12,814 bases of DNA from [Eubacterium] saphenum (GCA_004555855.1 SFJQ01000044.1:1-12814); one strand, 5' to 3'; shown: positions 1 through 7,037, counted from the stretch's first letter. Numbers and translations: made by a program. Notes: generated by a model not told the origin, from the letters alone.

Positions 1-1
1 A

Positions 2-925
2 GAATATTTGCCTGAAGGCTATTTGCTCACAACTGACGACAATATCGTTACCATTTCAACGCGCGCTCTCCTTTATGAAGCTAAGGTTACCGGTAAAATC
101 CTCGAAGCGCCCTGTCTTGTCTGCGACAGCAAACACAATCTTATTGTCGGTTTAGGCTGTATGAAAGGCGTTATCTCACGCGAAGAAGGCGCGCTCGGTA
201 TTTCCGAGGGTGCAACTAAGGATATCGCGCTGATTTCAAGGGTGAACAAACCCGTGTGCTTTATTGTAAACGGCTTTGCTGTCGATGAAAACGGCTCGGA
301 ATACGCGATTTTATCGCGCCGTCAAGCTCAGCTCAGGTGCAAAGAAAACTATCTCGACAAGCTAAGGGCGGGCGATGTTATACCCGCAAAGGTCACGCAT
401 CTCGAGCAATTCGGCTGTTTCGTGGACATCGGCTGCGGTATTCCCTCGCTCATTCCAATCGACCTGATTTCGGTATCGCGCATTTCTCACCCATCCGACA
501 GATTTTCCGTCGGTCAGGAAATCAAGGCTGTTGTCAAAGCGCTTGACGGCGACCGGATTTGCCTTTCACACAAGGAACTTCTCGGCACTTGGGAAGAAAA
601 CGCTTCCCTTTTCGAGCAAGGCGAAACGGTAACGGGAATTGTCCGCTCGGTTGAGGAGTACGGCATTTTCGTTGAACTCGCGCCAAATCTTGCGGGGCTT
701 GCTGAACCGCGGGCAGATGTTTCCGTAAATCAGCGAGCTTCGGTTTACATAAAGGCGATTATTCCCGAGAAGATGAAAATAAAGCTCATCATCGTGAACA
801 CGTCAGATACCGCGTTTCACAACAATGAGCCTAGATATTTCATAAATTCGGGACATATCGACAAGTGGGTTTACTCTTCCCCGCTCTGCCCGAAATGTAT
901 CGAAACGGATTTTACTCTCCCTTGA
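2..925 (+). CDS. S1-domain RNA-binding protein (5' end cut by window)
   Basis: This resembles the two-S1-domain proteins of Clostridia that are often labelled 30S ribosomal protein S1-like. It probably binds RNA in the cytoplasm; its exact role is not known to me. The frame is open from base 2. A TTG at 8-10 could be read as a start, but the codons before it (E-Y-L-P-E-G-Y) match the usual N-terminus of this family, so I infer that the true start lies just upstream of the window. Counting from that TTG, a leader domain covers about residues 1-115. A first S1 fold covers about 122-192 (from DVIPAKVTHLEQFGCFVDIG to the LSHKELL end), and a second covers about 208-265 (GIVRSVEEYGIFVEL, then LAGLAE). 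The tail has a CPKC motif. It is much shorter than classical four- to six-repeat S1. It ends tail-to-tail with rarA, overlapping its stop region by 14 bp. Confidence 0.85.
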   Translation, partial: EYLPEGYLLTTDDNIVTISTRALLYEAKVTGKILEAPCLVCDSKHNLIVGLGCMKGVISREEGALGISEGATKDIALISRVNKPVCFIVNGFAVDENGSEYAILSRRQAQLRCKENYLDKLRAGDVIPAKVTHLEQFGCFVDIGCGIPSLIPIDLISVSRISHPSDRFSVGQEIKAVVKALDGDRICLSHKELLGTWEENASLFEQGETVTGIVRSVEEYGIFVELAPNLAGLAEPRADVSVNQRASVYIKAIIPEKMKIKLIIVNTSDTAFHNNEPRYFINSGHIDKWVYSSPLCPKCIETDFTLP

Positions 926-939
926 TTTTTTTTCGATAC
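897..939. repeat. Inverted repeat across the convergent stop codons
   Basis: The nine bases GTATCGAAA at 897-905 are exactly complementary to TTTCGATAC at 931-939. The 25-base loop between them contains the stop codons of both convergent genes. Neither strand has a U-run directly after the stem, so it is not a canonical Rho-independent terminator. No other terminator candidate is visible between the S1 gene and rarA, so this hairpin may help end or protect both transcripts. The function is inferred. Confidence 0.45.
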
Positions 940-2159
940 TCTTTCGCGGCGTTTTCCAGCTTGTTGTCGCCGAACTCGTAGTAAATTTTGTCCTTCAGGC
1001 AGTCGGGAAGATACTGCTGCTTGACATAATGGTTCGGGTAATCGTGCGGATAGAGGTAATGCTGACCTTTAACCAAAGCGTCCTCGCCGTCGCAGTGCTT
1101 GTTCTGCAAATGGCGCGGAAAATCACCCGTCACGCCGTTCTGCACGTCCGCAAGAGCCTCGTTTATCGCTTTGTAGGCGCTGTTGGATTTCGGCGAGGTT
1201 GCAAGCAAGACAATCGCGTCCGCAAGCGGTATTCTCGCCTCGGGAAGCCCAAGCTGCATCGCGCTGTCAACGCACGCTTTGACTATCGGAATTGCCATCG
1301 GATACGCAAGCCCAACGTCCTCTGCGGCAATTACAAGCAACCTTCTCGACAGCGAGATTATATCCCCCGCGTCCATCAGCCTTGCCGCATAGTGAAGCGC
1401 AGCATTTTCGTCCGAGCCGCGAATTGACTTTTGCAGCGCGGATAACAGGTCGTAATGCTGGTCGCCGTCACGGTCATAGCGCATATTGCTGCGCTGGGTA
1501 AGCTCCTTTGCAAGCTCCTGCGTTACCCTGCCGTTATCGGCGGAAACCGCGCACAACTCCACGGTGTTCAGGCATTTCCTCACATCGCCGCCAACGCCGT
1601 GACAAATGTATTCAACAGCTTCCTCGTCAACAATAAGCTCTTCGCCGATTTCTGCTGAGATTTCGGCGAAGCCTCTTTTTACCGCTTTTTTCAGCTCCTC
1701 CGGCTCAACCGGTTTGAACTCGAACACAGTTGAACGCGACAAAATCGCGTTGTAGACGTAGAAATACGGGTTCTCGGTGGTTGAAGCAATCAGCGTAATC
1801 GAGCCGTTTTCGATGTATTCAAGCAGGCTTTGCTGCTGCTTTTTGTTGAGGTACTGGATTTCATCAAGGTAAAGCAAAATCCCGTTAGAGCCGAGAAATG
1901 TGTCGATTTCCGCGACAATTTCCTTGATATCCGCAGTTGACGCGGACGTGCCGTTCAGCTTGTGAAGCCGCATATTCGCAGACTCCGCGATAATCCGCGC
2001 AATCGTGGTTTTCCCCACTCCCGATGGTCCGTAAAAAATCATATTCGGGATTTTCCCCGACTGAATGATTTTCAAAAGCGGCTTTCCCTCGCCGAGCAGG
2101 TGCGTTTGTCCGACAACATCTTGAAGCGTTTTCGGACGGATTTTATCCGCAAGTGGCAT
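912..2159 (-). CDS. rarA: Replication-associated recombination ATPase RarA (MgsA family)
   Basis: RarA is a homotetrameric AAA+ ATPase related to clamp-loader and RuvB proteins. It acts on DNA at stalled replication forks. The 415-residue length is close to the usual 410-450. Visible signs are Walker A GPSGVGKT at residues 44-51, Walker B ending in D99-E100 (YLDEIQ), the sensor-1 stretch STTENPYF near 126-133 and an arginine-finger region AILSRS. The C-terminal half has the family's tetramerisation region with SALQKSIRGSDENAALHY and RRLLVIAAEDVGLA. The ATG at 2157-2159 is preceded by AGAGGA with 7-base spacing; this site lies inside the end of prs. Only one base separates the prs stop from this start, so the two are surely co-transcribed and probably translationally coupled. 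Its 3' end overlaps the opposing S1 gene by 14 bp. Confidence 0.95.
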   Translation of the reverse strand: MPLADKIRPKTLQDVVGQTHLLGEGKPLLKIIQSGKIPNMIFYGPSGVGKTTIARIIAESANMRLHKLNGTSASTADIKEIVAEIDTFLGSNGILLYLDEIQYLNKKQQQSLLEYIENGSITLIASTTENPYFYVYNAILSRSTVFEFKPVEPEELKKAVKRGFAEISAEIGEELIVDEEAVEYICHGVGGDVRKCLNTVELCAVSADNGRVTQELAKELTQRSNMRYDRDGDQHYDLLSALQKSIRGSDENAALHYAARLMDAGDIISLSRRLLVIAAEDVGLAYPMAIPIVKACVDSAMQLGLPEARIPLADAIVLLATSPKSNSAYKAINEALADVQNGVTGDFPRHLQNKHCDGEDALVKGQHYLYPHDYPNHYVKQQYLPDCLKDKIYYEFGDNKLENAAKEYRKKIKGE

Positions 2160-2160
2160 T

Positions 2161-3312
2161 TTACAGTCCTCTGTGTTCCTGAAGAAGCGCGTTTATCTTC
2201 TCAACCGGGTCGATTACTGCGCTTACGGAAGTGTCGTGGTTAAGCGACGCGATGAAATACGCAAGATACTTTGAAACGTCAACCTCCTTGAACCACTCGC
2301 GCTTTAAAAGCTCGGGTGAGCGGTATGTAAGGTTCGTTCCGAATACCGCGTCAAGAAGACCTTCCTCATAAGCCTTGTCAAACTGCTCAAGACCGTTTGT
2401 GAAGATGCTGTAAGTTGCATAAGCGAAGAAACGCTTTGCCTTGCGCTTGTGTACTTCTCTTGCAATATCGAGCATAGACTCGCCGCTCGAAATGATATCG
2501 TCGGCAACGAAAACCGTCTTTCCTTCAACGTCAGAGCCAAGATATTCGTGAGCAACAATGGGGTTTCTGCCCTTTACAATCTGCGAATAATCGCGGCGCT
2601 TGTAGAACATTCCCATCTCAACTCCCAGTACCGACGCATAGAACATATTTCTGTTCAGCGCGCCCTCGTCGGGGCTGATTACCATAAAGTTCTCCTTATT
2701 GACAACAAGGTCGGGGAACGCCTTGAACATCGTCTTCAGCACCTGATAAGACGGGATAACGTTATCGAAGCCCATCAGCGGCACTGCGTTGCAAACGCGC
2801 GGGTCGTGTGCGTCAACGGTGATTACGTTCGCAACACCCATCGCGTGCAGCTCCTGAAGCATAACAGCGCAGTCCAGACTCTCACGATAAGAACGTCTGT
2901 GCTGACGGCCGCCGTAAAGCAGCGGCATAATTACGTTTATTCTGTGAGGTTTGCCGCTTGCCGCCTGTATAATACGCTTCAAATCAGCGTAGTGGTCATC
3001 GGGCGACATATAGTTTTCCTTGTCGAAAAGACGGTACTTACAGTTGTAGTTGCCCACGTCAACGAGAATGAACAAATCCTTGCCGCGAACCGTATTTTTG
3101 ATAAGACCTTTCGCGTCACCCGAAGAAAATCTCGGGCACTCCGCCTCAATCATAAACTCGCGCTGCGGTCTGCCGTTTCTGTCAGCCCAGCGCATGAGAT
3201 AGCCGTTAATCCGCGCAGCAAGCTCCTCAGTGCCGCGCATTGCAATCAATCCGATAGGAGCAACCTCGTTATACTCCTGATAAAGAACCTCAGTATTTTT
3301 TACAGTTGTCAT
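2161..3312 (-). CDS. prs: Ribose-phosphate pyrophosphokinase, long divergent form
   Basis: PRPP synthetase transfers pyrophosphate from ATP to ribose 5-phosphate, making PRPP for purine, pyrimidine, NAD, histidine and tryptophan synthesis. Family features visible are GGRQHRRSYRE at 134-144 with TVDAHDP at 165-171 (compare the usual YARQDRK..RE and TVDLHA), SPDEGALNR at 213-221, the catalytic KRR at 238-240, and the PRPP loop VADDIISSGES at 269-279. The protein is 383 residues against about 315 for the classical enzyme, with extra N-terminal sequence. The PRPP loop lacks the third acidic residue of the usual DDIIDT(G/A)GT. Similar long forms occur in Clostridia. The ATG at 3310-3312 has AAGAAAGGA upstream. 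It sits 25 bp after glyA and 1 bp before rarA in the same operon. PRPP synthesis is likely but not proven for this subfamily. Confidence 0.88.
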   Translation of the reverse strand: MTTVKNTEVLYQEYNEVAPIGLIAMRGTEELAARINGYLMRWADRNGRPQREFMIEAECPRFSSGDAKGLIKNTVRGKDLFILVDVGNYNCKYRLFDKENYMSPDDHYADLKRIIQAASGKPHRINVIMPLLYGGRQHRRSYRESLDCAVMLQELHAMGVANVITVDAHDPRVCNAVPLMGFDNVIPSYQVLKTMFKAFPDLVVNKENFMVISPDEGALNRNMFYASVLGVEMGMFYKRRDYSQIVKGRNPIVAHEYLGSDVEGKTVFVADDIISSGESMLDIAREVHKRKAKRFFAYATYSIFTNGLEQFDKAYEEGLLDAVFGTNLTYRSPELLKREWFKEVDVSKYLAYFIASLNHDTSVSAVIDPVEKINALLQEHRGL

Positions 3313-3337
3313 CTGTTTATCCTTTCTTTGCCCTACA

Positions 3338-4591
3338 TTACTCGTAAAGCGGATATTTCTTCGTAAGCTCGGTTACCATCTCGCGAACCTTGTCCGCGGT
3401 ACCGTTGAAATCCTTTGCAGTGAGGTAAATGCACTCGCCGATTACCTTCATATCCTCTTCCTTCAAGCCGCGCGTGGTAACTGCGGGAGTTCCTATTCTT
3501 ACGCCGCTTGTGTAAGCAGGCTTCTGCGGGTCGTTAGGGATAGCGTTCTTGTTGACGGTGATATATACAGCGTCAAGGTTGGTTTCAAGTTCCTTGCCGG
3601 TGATGTTGAACGGACGAAGGTCAACGAGCATCAGGTGGTTATCCGTGCCGCCCGAAACAAGATTGAAGCCCTTTTCGAGCAAGGTATCCGCTAGAACCTT
3701 TGCGTTCTTCACAATCTGCTCACCGTATGCCTTGAACTCGGGCTTGAGCGCCTCGCCGAAGCAAACCGCCTTTGCCGCGATAACGTGCATCAAAGGGCCG
3801 CCCTGAAGTCCGGGGAAAATCGCGGAGTTTATCTTCTTTGCAATGTACTCGTTGTTGGTAAGTATCAAACCGCCGCGCGGGCCGCGAAGAGTCTTGTGAG
3901 TTGTCGTTGTAACAACGTCTGCGTAAGGCATGGGGCTTTCGTGCTGACCTGCGGCAACAAGTCCCGCAATATGCGCCATATCAACCATAAGATACGCTCC
4001 GACAGCTCTTGCAATCGCCGACAGCTTCTTGAAGTCAATCGCTCTCGGATAAGCCGAAGCGCCCGCTACAATTAGCTTGGGCTTGCACTTGTTCGCCTGC
4101 TTGTAAAGCTCCTCGTAATCGATAAAACCGTCATCGTTTGTGCCGTAAGCAACAAAGTTGTACATCTTGCCCGACATATTTACAGGAGAACCGTGGGTGA
4201 GGTGACCGCCGTGAGCAAGGCTCATTCCCATAACGGTGTCGCCGGTGTTCAGCAGCGCGAGATAAACCGCCTCGTTTGCCTGCGCGCCCGAGTGAGCCTG
4301 TACATTGGCAAAATTCGCTCCAAACAGCTTCTTTGCACGCTCAATCGCAATATTCTCGACAATATCAACGTCCTCGCAGCCGCCGTAATAGCGCTTTCCG
4401 GGATAACCCTCGGCATATTTGTTCGTGAGAATGCTGCCCATTGCCGCCATTACCGCAGGAGATACGATATTCTCGCTGGCAATCAGCTCGAGATTGCGCT
4501 TCTGACGCTTCAGCTCAAGTCCCATTGCGTCGGCTACCTCGCTGTCGTAACCGCCGAGAAATCCGATAGTGTCCACCAAATCGTTGTACAT
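3338..4591 (-). CDS. glyA: Serine hydroxymethyltransferase
   Basis: This PLP enzyme converts serine and tetrahydrofolate to glycine and 5,10-methylene-tetrahydrofolate. It is the main source of one-carbon units for purines, thymidylate and methionine. The 417 residues match the family length. Clear motifs are NLELIASENIVSPAV at 33-47, TNKYAEGYPGKRYYGG at 56-71, the HSGAQAN substrate region at 100-106, DMAHIAG at 204-210 and the PLP-binding VTTTTHKTLRGPRGG with Schiff-base lysine K233. The ATG at 4589-4591 has a strong AAAGGAG site 6 bases upstream. It is the first gene of the glyA-prs-rarA operon. The leader is only about 30 bases, which leaves no room for a riboswitch or attenuator. Confidence 0.98.
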   Translation of the reverse strand: MYNDLVDTIGFLGGYDSEVADAMGLELKRQKRNLELIASENIVSPAVMAAMGSILTNKYAEGYPGKRYYGGCEDVDIVENIAIERAKKLFGANFANVQAHSGAQANEAVYLALLNTGDTVMGMSLAHGGHLTHGSPVNMSGKMYNFVAYGTNDDGFIDYEELYKQANKCKPKLIVAGASAYPRAIDFKKLSAIARAVGAYLMVDMAHIAGLVAAGQHESPMPYADVVTTTTHKTLRGPRGGLILTNNEYIAKKINSAIFPGLQGGPLMHVIAAKAVCFGEALKPEFKAYGEQIVKNAKVLADTLLEKGFNLVSGGTDNHLMLVDLRPFNITGKELETNLDAVYITVNKNAIPNDPQKPAYTSGVRIGTPAVTTRGLKEEDMKVIGECIYLTAKDFNGTADKVREMVTELTKKYPLYE

Positions 4592-4627
4592 AAGAAACTC
4601 CTTTCAAAAGAAAAATACTTCATATTA

Positions 4628-4656
4628 AGTTTACCACAAAACGCGACTTTTTTCAA
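4628..4656 (-). promoter_or_regulatory. Sigma-A promoter of glyA-prs-rarA
   Basis: On the minus strand a -35 box TTGAAA (4656-4651), a 17-base spacer and a -10 box TAAACT (4633-4628) preceded by TGG (extended -10) lie just upstream of glyA. Transcription should start near 4621, giving a leader of about 30 bases with AAAGGAG before the ATG. A terminator immediately upstream insulates it from the permease gene. Confidence 0.8.
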
Positions 4657-4682
4657 GTGTTTTTGCAATTATTATATATAAA

Positions 4683-4710
4683 AAAAAGCCGCTTATCAAC
4701 ACGGCTTTTT
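4683..4710 (-). terminator. Rho-independent terminator of the permease gene
   Basis: A perfect 9-bp stem pairs 4683-4691 (AAAAAGCCG) with 4702-4710 (CGGCTTTTT) around a 10-base loop. Read on the minus strand it follows the permease stop codon by 8 bases, and the stem's 3' side runs into seven Ts. The A-rich other side would also give a U-run on the plus strand, so it may work both ways. Confidence 0.88.
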
Positions 4711-4718
4711 GGTAATTT

Positions 4719-5825
4719 TTATATCTGCCCCGTCAGCAGCTCAAATCCGAGCAAAAGCGCCAGAAATGCGAAATTGTACACGGTGAACTCCGCGAAATAT
4801 CTTCCCTTTTTCGCATTTTCCGAGCGCGCGTAAAGTTTGAACGAAATCAGGCTTGCGAGAGATGCGATAAGCGTGCCCATTCCGCCGATGTTTACGCCGA
4901 GCAGCAGCGCGTTTGAGTTGTTCGTGAAGCCAGAAAGCATAATAGCGCACGGAACGTTGCTGATTATCTGCGACAAACCGCAGCCCAAAAGCAGCTCCCT
5001 GCCACTTAAAACCGAGCTTATGAACTCCCTCACCTGCGGCACCGCCGAGATATTCCCGACAAAAACGAAAAAGCACACGAACGTGAAAAGCAGCGCATAA
5101 TCGGGCTTCGCGAGAATTTTTCGGTCAAAGATGAGCGCGGCTAAAAGCGTTATGCCGAGCGTTATCCGATAATCGAGAACGCGCGCTACCGTTGCGATAC
5201 AAACGGCGAAAATCACCGCGTAAACGAAGAAATTCCGCGACGGCTTGAAAGAAACGGTTTTCTCGCTCTTTTGAACGCTCTCGGACGGTATCAAAATCAG
5301 CGAAATCAGAATAAGCACGAGGCTTACACCGCTTATCGGGAGCATTACCGCGAAAAAATCAGCGGGATTGTAGTTGTAATGGGAATAGATGTAGAGATTT
5401 TGCGGGTTGCCGATGGGAGTTACCATTGAGCCGAGATTTGCCGCAGCCGTTTCCAGAACTATACAGCGGATTGTCACCTTTTCCCTGCCCTTGAACAGCA
5501 AAAGCGTGAGCGGAACAAATGTCAGCAGGCTCACGTCATTTGTGATGAACATCGACATTACAAAACACAGCACCACAAGCGCAGCCGAAAGCGAACGCGT
5601 GTTCCTGAAACGAGCGGTGAGTTTTGACGAGATAAAGTCAAAAAGCCCCGTTTTCCCGAAGCCCTGAACAGTAACCATCAGGCAAAACAAAATCCCCAGC
5701 ACCGAAAAATCTATGTAGCTCAAATACTCCGCGCTCGGCGGGGTGAGTATCATCGAAAGTGCCGCCAGCACAAACGCTATGCAAAGCACGGTTTCGCGCT
5801 TTATGAATTTCAGAATTATCTTCAT
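4719..5825 (-). CDS. SLC13/CitM/ArsB-like anion permease (YbiR-like)
   Basis: This is an integral inner-membrane protein of the ion-transporter superfamily that holds ArsB, CitM and SLC13 carriers. The substrate cannot be told from sequence. It is almost entirely hydrophobic, with about ten membrane segments and the two inverted halves typical of the group. Half one has FITNDVSLLTFVPLT at 93-107 and the signature AAANLGSMVTPIGNPQNLYI near 127-146. Half two has SQIISNVPCAIMLSGF at 285-300 and GVNIGGMGTLIASLASL at 310-326. At 368 residues it is shorter than usual (about 420-450). I chose the ATG at 5823-5825, preceded by a G-rich GGGGGTTGGA site. A TTG at 5838-5840 would lie only about 3 bases from the predicted transcription start. 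It is a single gene with its own promoter and terminator, divergent from pyrB. Confidence 0.85.
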   Translation of the reverse strand: MKIILKFIKRETVLCIAFVLAALSMILTPPSAEYLSYIDFSVLGILFCLMVTVQGFGKTGLFDFISSKLTARFRNTRSLSAALVVLCFVMSMFITNDVSLLTFVPLTLLLFKGREKVTIRCIVLETAAANLGSMVTPIGNPQNLYIYSHYNYNPADFFAVMLPISGVSLVLILISLILIPSESVQKSEKTVSFKPSRNFFVYAVIFAVCIATVARVLDYRITLGITLLAALIFDRKILAKPDYALLFTFVCFFVFVGNISAVPQVREFISSVLSGRELLLGCGLSQIISNVPCAIMLSGFTNNSNALLLGVNIGGMGTLIASLASLISFKLYARSENAKKGRYFAEFTVYNFAFLALLLGFELLTGQI

Positions 5826-5849
5826 TTTTCCAACCCCCAAAACGCTACT

Positions 5850-5878
5850 ATTATATCACATTTTTCCTGTTATTTCAA
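5850..5878 (-). promoter_or_regulatory. Sigma-A promoter of the permease gene
   Basis: Minus strand: -35 TTGAAA (5878-5873), 17-base spacer, perfect -10 TATAAT (5855-5850) with TGA in front (extended -10). The predicted start is near 5843, which gives a very short leader and supports the ATG at 5825 rather than the TTG at 5840. Confidence 0.85.
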
Positions 5879-5883
5879 TATTT

Positions 5884-5903
5884 TTTTCAAAACATCTTGA
5901 AAA
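5884..5903. repeat. Operator-like palindrome between divergent promoters
   Basis: TTTTCAA (5884-5890) and TTGAAAA (5897-5903) form a perfect 7+7 inverted repeat with a 6-base spacer. The right arm coincides with the pyrB -35 box, and the left arm lies a few bases upstream of the permease -35 box. The geometry suits a dimeric regulator, but A/T-rich -35 sequences can produce this by chance. No regulator is assigned. Confidence 0.35.
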
Positions 5904-5925
5904 TTCGCGCTCATTTTGATATAAT
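5897..5925 (+). promoter_or_regulatory. Sigma-A promoter of pyrB
   Basis: -35 TTGAAA (5897-5902), 17-base spacer, perfect -10 TATAAT (5920-5925) with an extended TGA. The predicted start is near 5932, about 22 bases before the pyrB start codon. That leaves no room for a PyrR-type attenuator. The TTG of this -35 box is in frame with pyrB but cannot be its start. Confidence 0.88.
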
Positions 5926-5938
5926 TATAGGGAAAGAA

Positions 5939-5945
5939 AGGCAGG
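5939..5945 (+). promoter_or_regulatory. Ribosome binding site deciding the pyrB start
   Basis: AGGCAGG, within AAAGGCAGG, lies 8 bases before the TTG at 5954. The in-frame ATG at 5978 has no comparable site upstream and would remove the conserved HLID segment. Confidence 0.65.
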
Positions 5946-5953
5946 CGATATTT

Positions 5954-7030
5954 TTGCGATTTAATCACTTGATTGATATGGACGATTATTCCGTTGCACA
6001 ATGGAACGAAATCGTTGCTCTTGCCGAAAAAATTAAGGCAAATCCCGAGGAGTACTCGGAAAAATGCAAGGGAAAGATTATGGCAACGCTCTTTTATGAG
6101 CCGTCAACTCGCACCCAGATGAGCTTTCAGGCGGCGATGATAAGGCTCGGCGGAAGTATTATCGGCTTCGATAACCCCGGAAATTCCTCCGTTGCTAAGG
6201 GCGAAAATCTCAAGGATACCATCAAAATAGTTAGCACCTATTCCGATATTCTCGTTATGCGGCACAATCAGGAAGGCTCGGCGAAGGCCGCGGCTCTCTG
6301 TGCGGACTGCCACGTCATAAACGCGGGCGACGGCGGTCACCTTCACCCTACTCAGACGCTCACCGATTTGCTCACGCTCAAAAGCGAGCTTGGGCGGCTG
6401 GACAACCTTACTGTCGGGCTTTGCGGCGACTTGAAATACGGGAGAACCGTTCACTCGCTTGTGAAAGCGCTCTCCTGTTACCCGAACAACAAATTTGTGC
6501 TGATTTCAACTCCTGCGCTTGCTCTTCCCTCTTACGTCAAGGATTTTATCGACTCGCACAAAAGCAGCTTTGTCGAGGTCAAGACCATTGACGAGTGCAT
6601 CGGGAAACTTGATATGCTCTATATGACAAGAATTCAGCGCGAGCGCTTCGACAGCGATGAGGAATACGAGCGCCAGAAAAACGTCTACTGCCTCACAAAA
6701 GCGAAAATGGAATACGCGCGCAAGGATATGATTGTTATGCACCCGCTGCCGAGAGTGAACGAGATTGAGGTTGCCGTGGACGACGACCCGCGCGCGGCTT
6801 ACTTCCGTCAGGCAAACAACGGAATGTACGTCAGAATGGCGCTTATCCTCACCACGATGAACCTCACTCCCAAAACAAAGCCGCTTTTGCTCGGCGAAAT
6901 CCACAACAACATCAGCTGCACAAACCCGAAATGCGTCACACAAACCGAAAAATATCTCCCGCACAGCTTCATGAGATACGGCGATATTTTAATCTGCGAG
7001 TACTGCGACGAACGAATTTTACTTCATTAA
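5954..7030 (+). CDS. pyrB: Aspartate carbamoyltransferase fused to PyrI-like zinc module
   Basis: PyrB joins carbamoyl phosphate and L-aspartate to N-carbamoyl-aspartate, the committed step of pyrimidine synthesis, as a cytoplasmic trimer. I chose the TTG at 5954 (358 residues) because it has a ribosome binding site and keeps the conserved HLID start; longer readings run into the promoter. Catalytic residues are present: STRT at 51-54, K82 in SVAKGE, MRH at 102-104, HPTQ at 131-134, GDLKYGRTVHSL at 158-169, MTRIQRER at 224-231 and HPLPRVNEI at 263-271. The usual chain ends near residue 310. Here about 45 more residues carry C322-x4-C327, 20 residues, then C348-x2-C351, closely like the zinc domain of PyrI (C-x4-C-x23-C-x2-C in E. 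coli). The PyrI nucleotide-binding domain is absent. No pyrI, pyrC or other pyr gene is adjacent. It stands alone, with its own promoter and terminator. Confidence 0.95.
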   Translation: MRFNHLIDMDDYSVAQWNEIVALAEKIKANPEEYSEKCKGKIMATLFYEPSTRTQMSFQAAMIRLGGSIIGFDNPGNSSVAKGENLKDTIKIVSTYSDILVMRHNQEGSAKAAALCADCHVINAGDGGHLHPTQTLTDLLTLKSELGRLDNLTVGLCGDLKYGRTVHSLVKALSCYPNNKFVLISTPALALPSYVKDFIDSHKSSFVEVKTIDECIGKLDMLYMTRIQRERFDSDEEYERQKNVYCLTKAKMEYARKDMIVMHPLPRVNEIEVAVDDDPRAAYFRQANNGMYVRMALILTTMNLTPKTKPLLLGEIHNNISCTNPKCVTQTEKYLPHSFMRYGDILICEYCDERILLH

Positions 7031-7037
7031 GCAAAAC

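Noticed and set aside
2449..3366. A 305-codon open frame on the plus strand opposite prs
   Set aside because: It lies entirely over the well-supported prs gene and the glyA tail. Its translation is rich in Arg, His and Val with no recognisable domain, as expected of an antisense shadow.
4592..4627. Glycine or other riboswitch upstream of glyA
   Set aside because: The predicted transcript leader is only about 30 bases, and a terminator plus promoter fill the rest of the gap. There is no room for an aptamer.
5838..5840. TTG as the permease start codon
   Set aside because: It would lie about 3 bases from the predicted transcription start with no ribosome site. The ATG at 5823-5825 has a G-rich site upstream.
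5926..5953. PyrR-type attenuator before pyrB
   Set aside because: Only about 22 bases separate the predicted transcript start from the start codon, and no hairpin pair fits.
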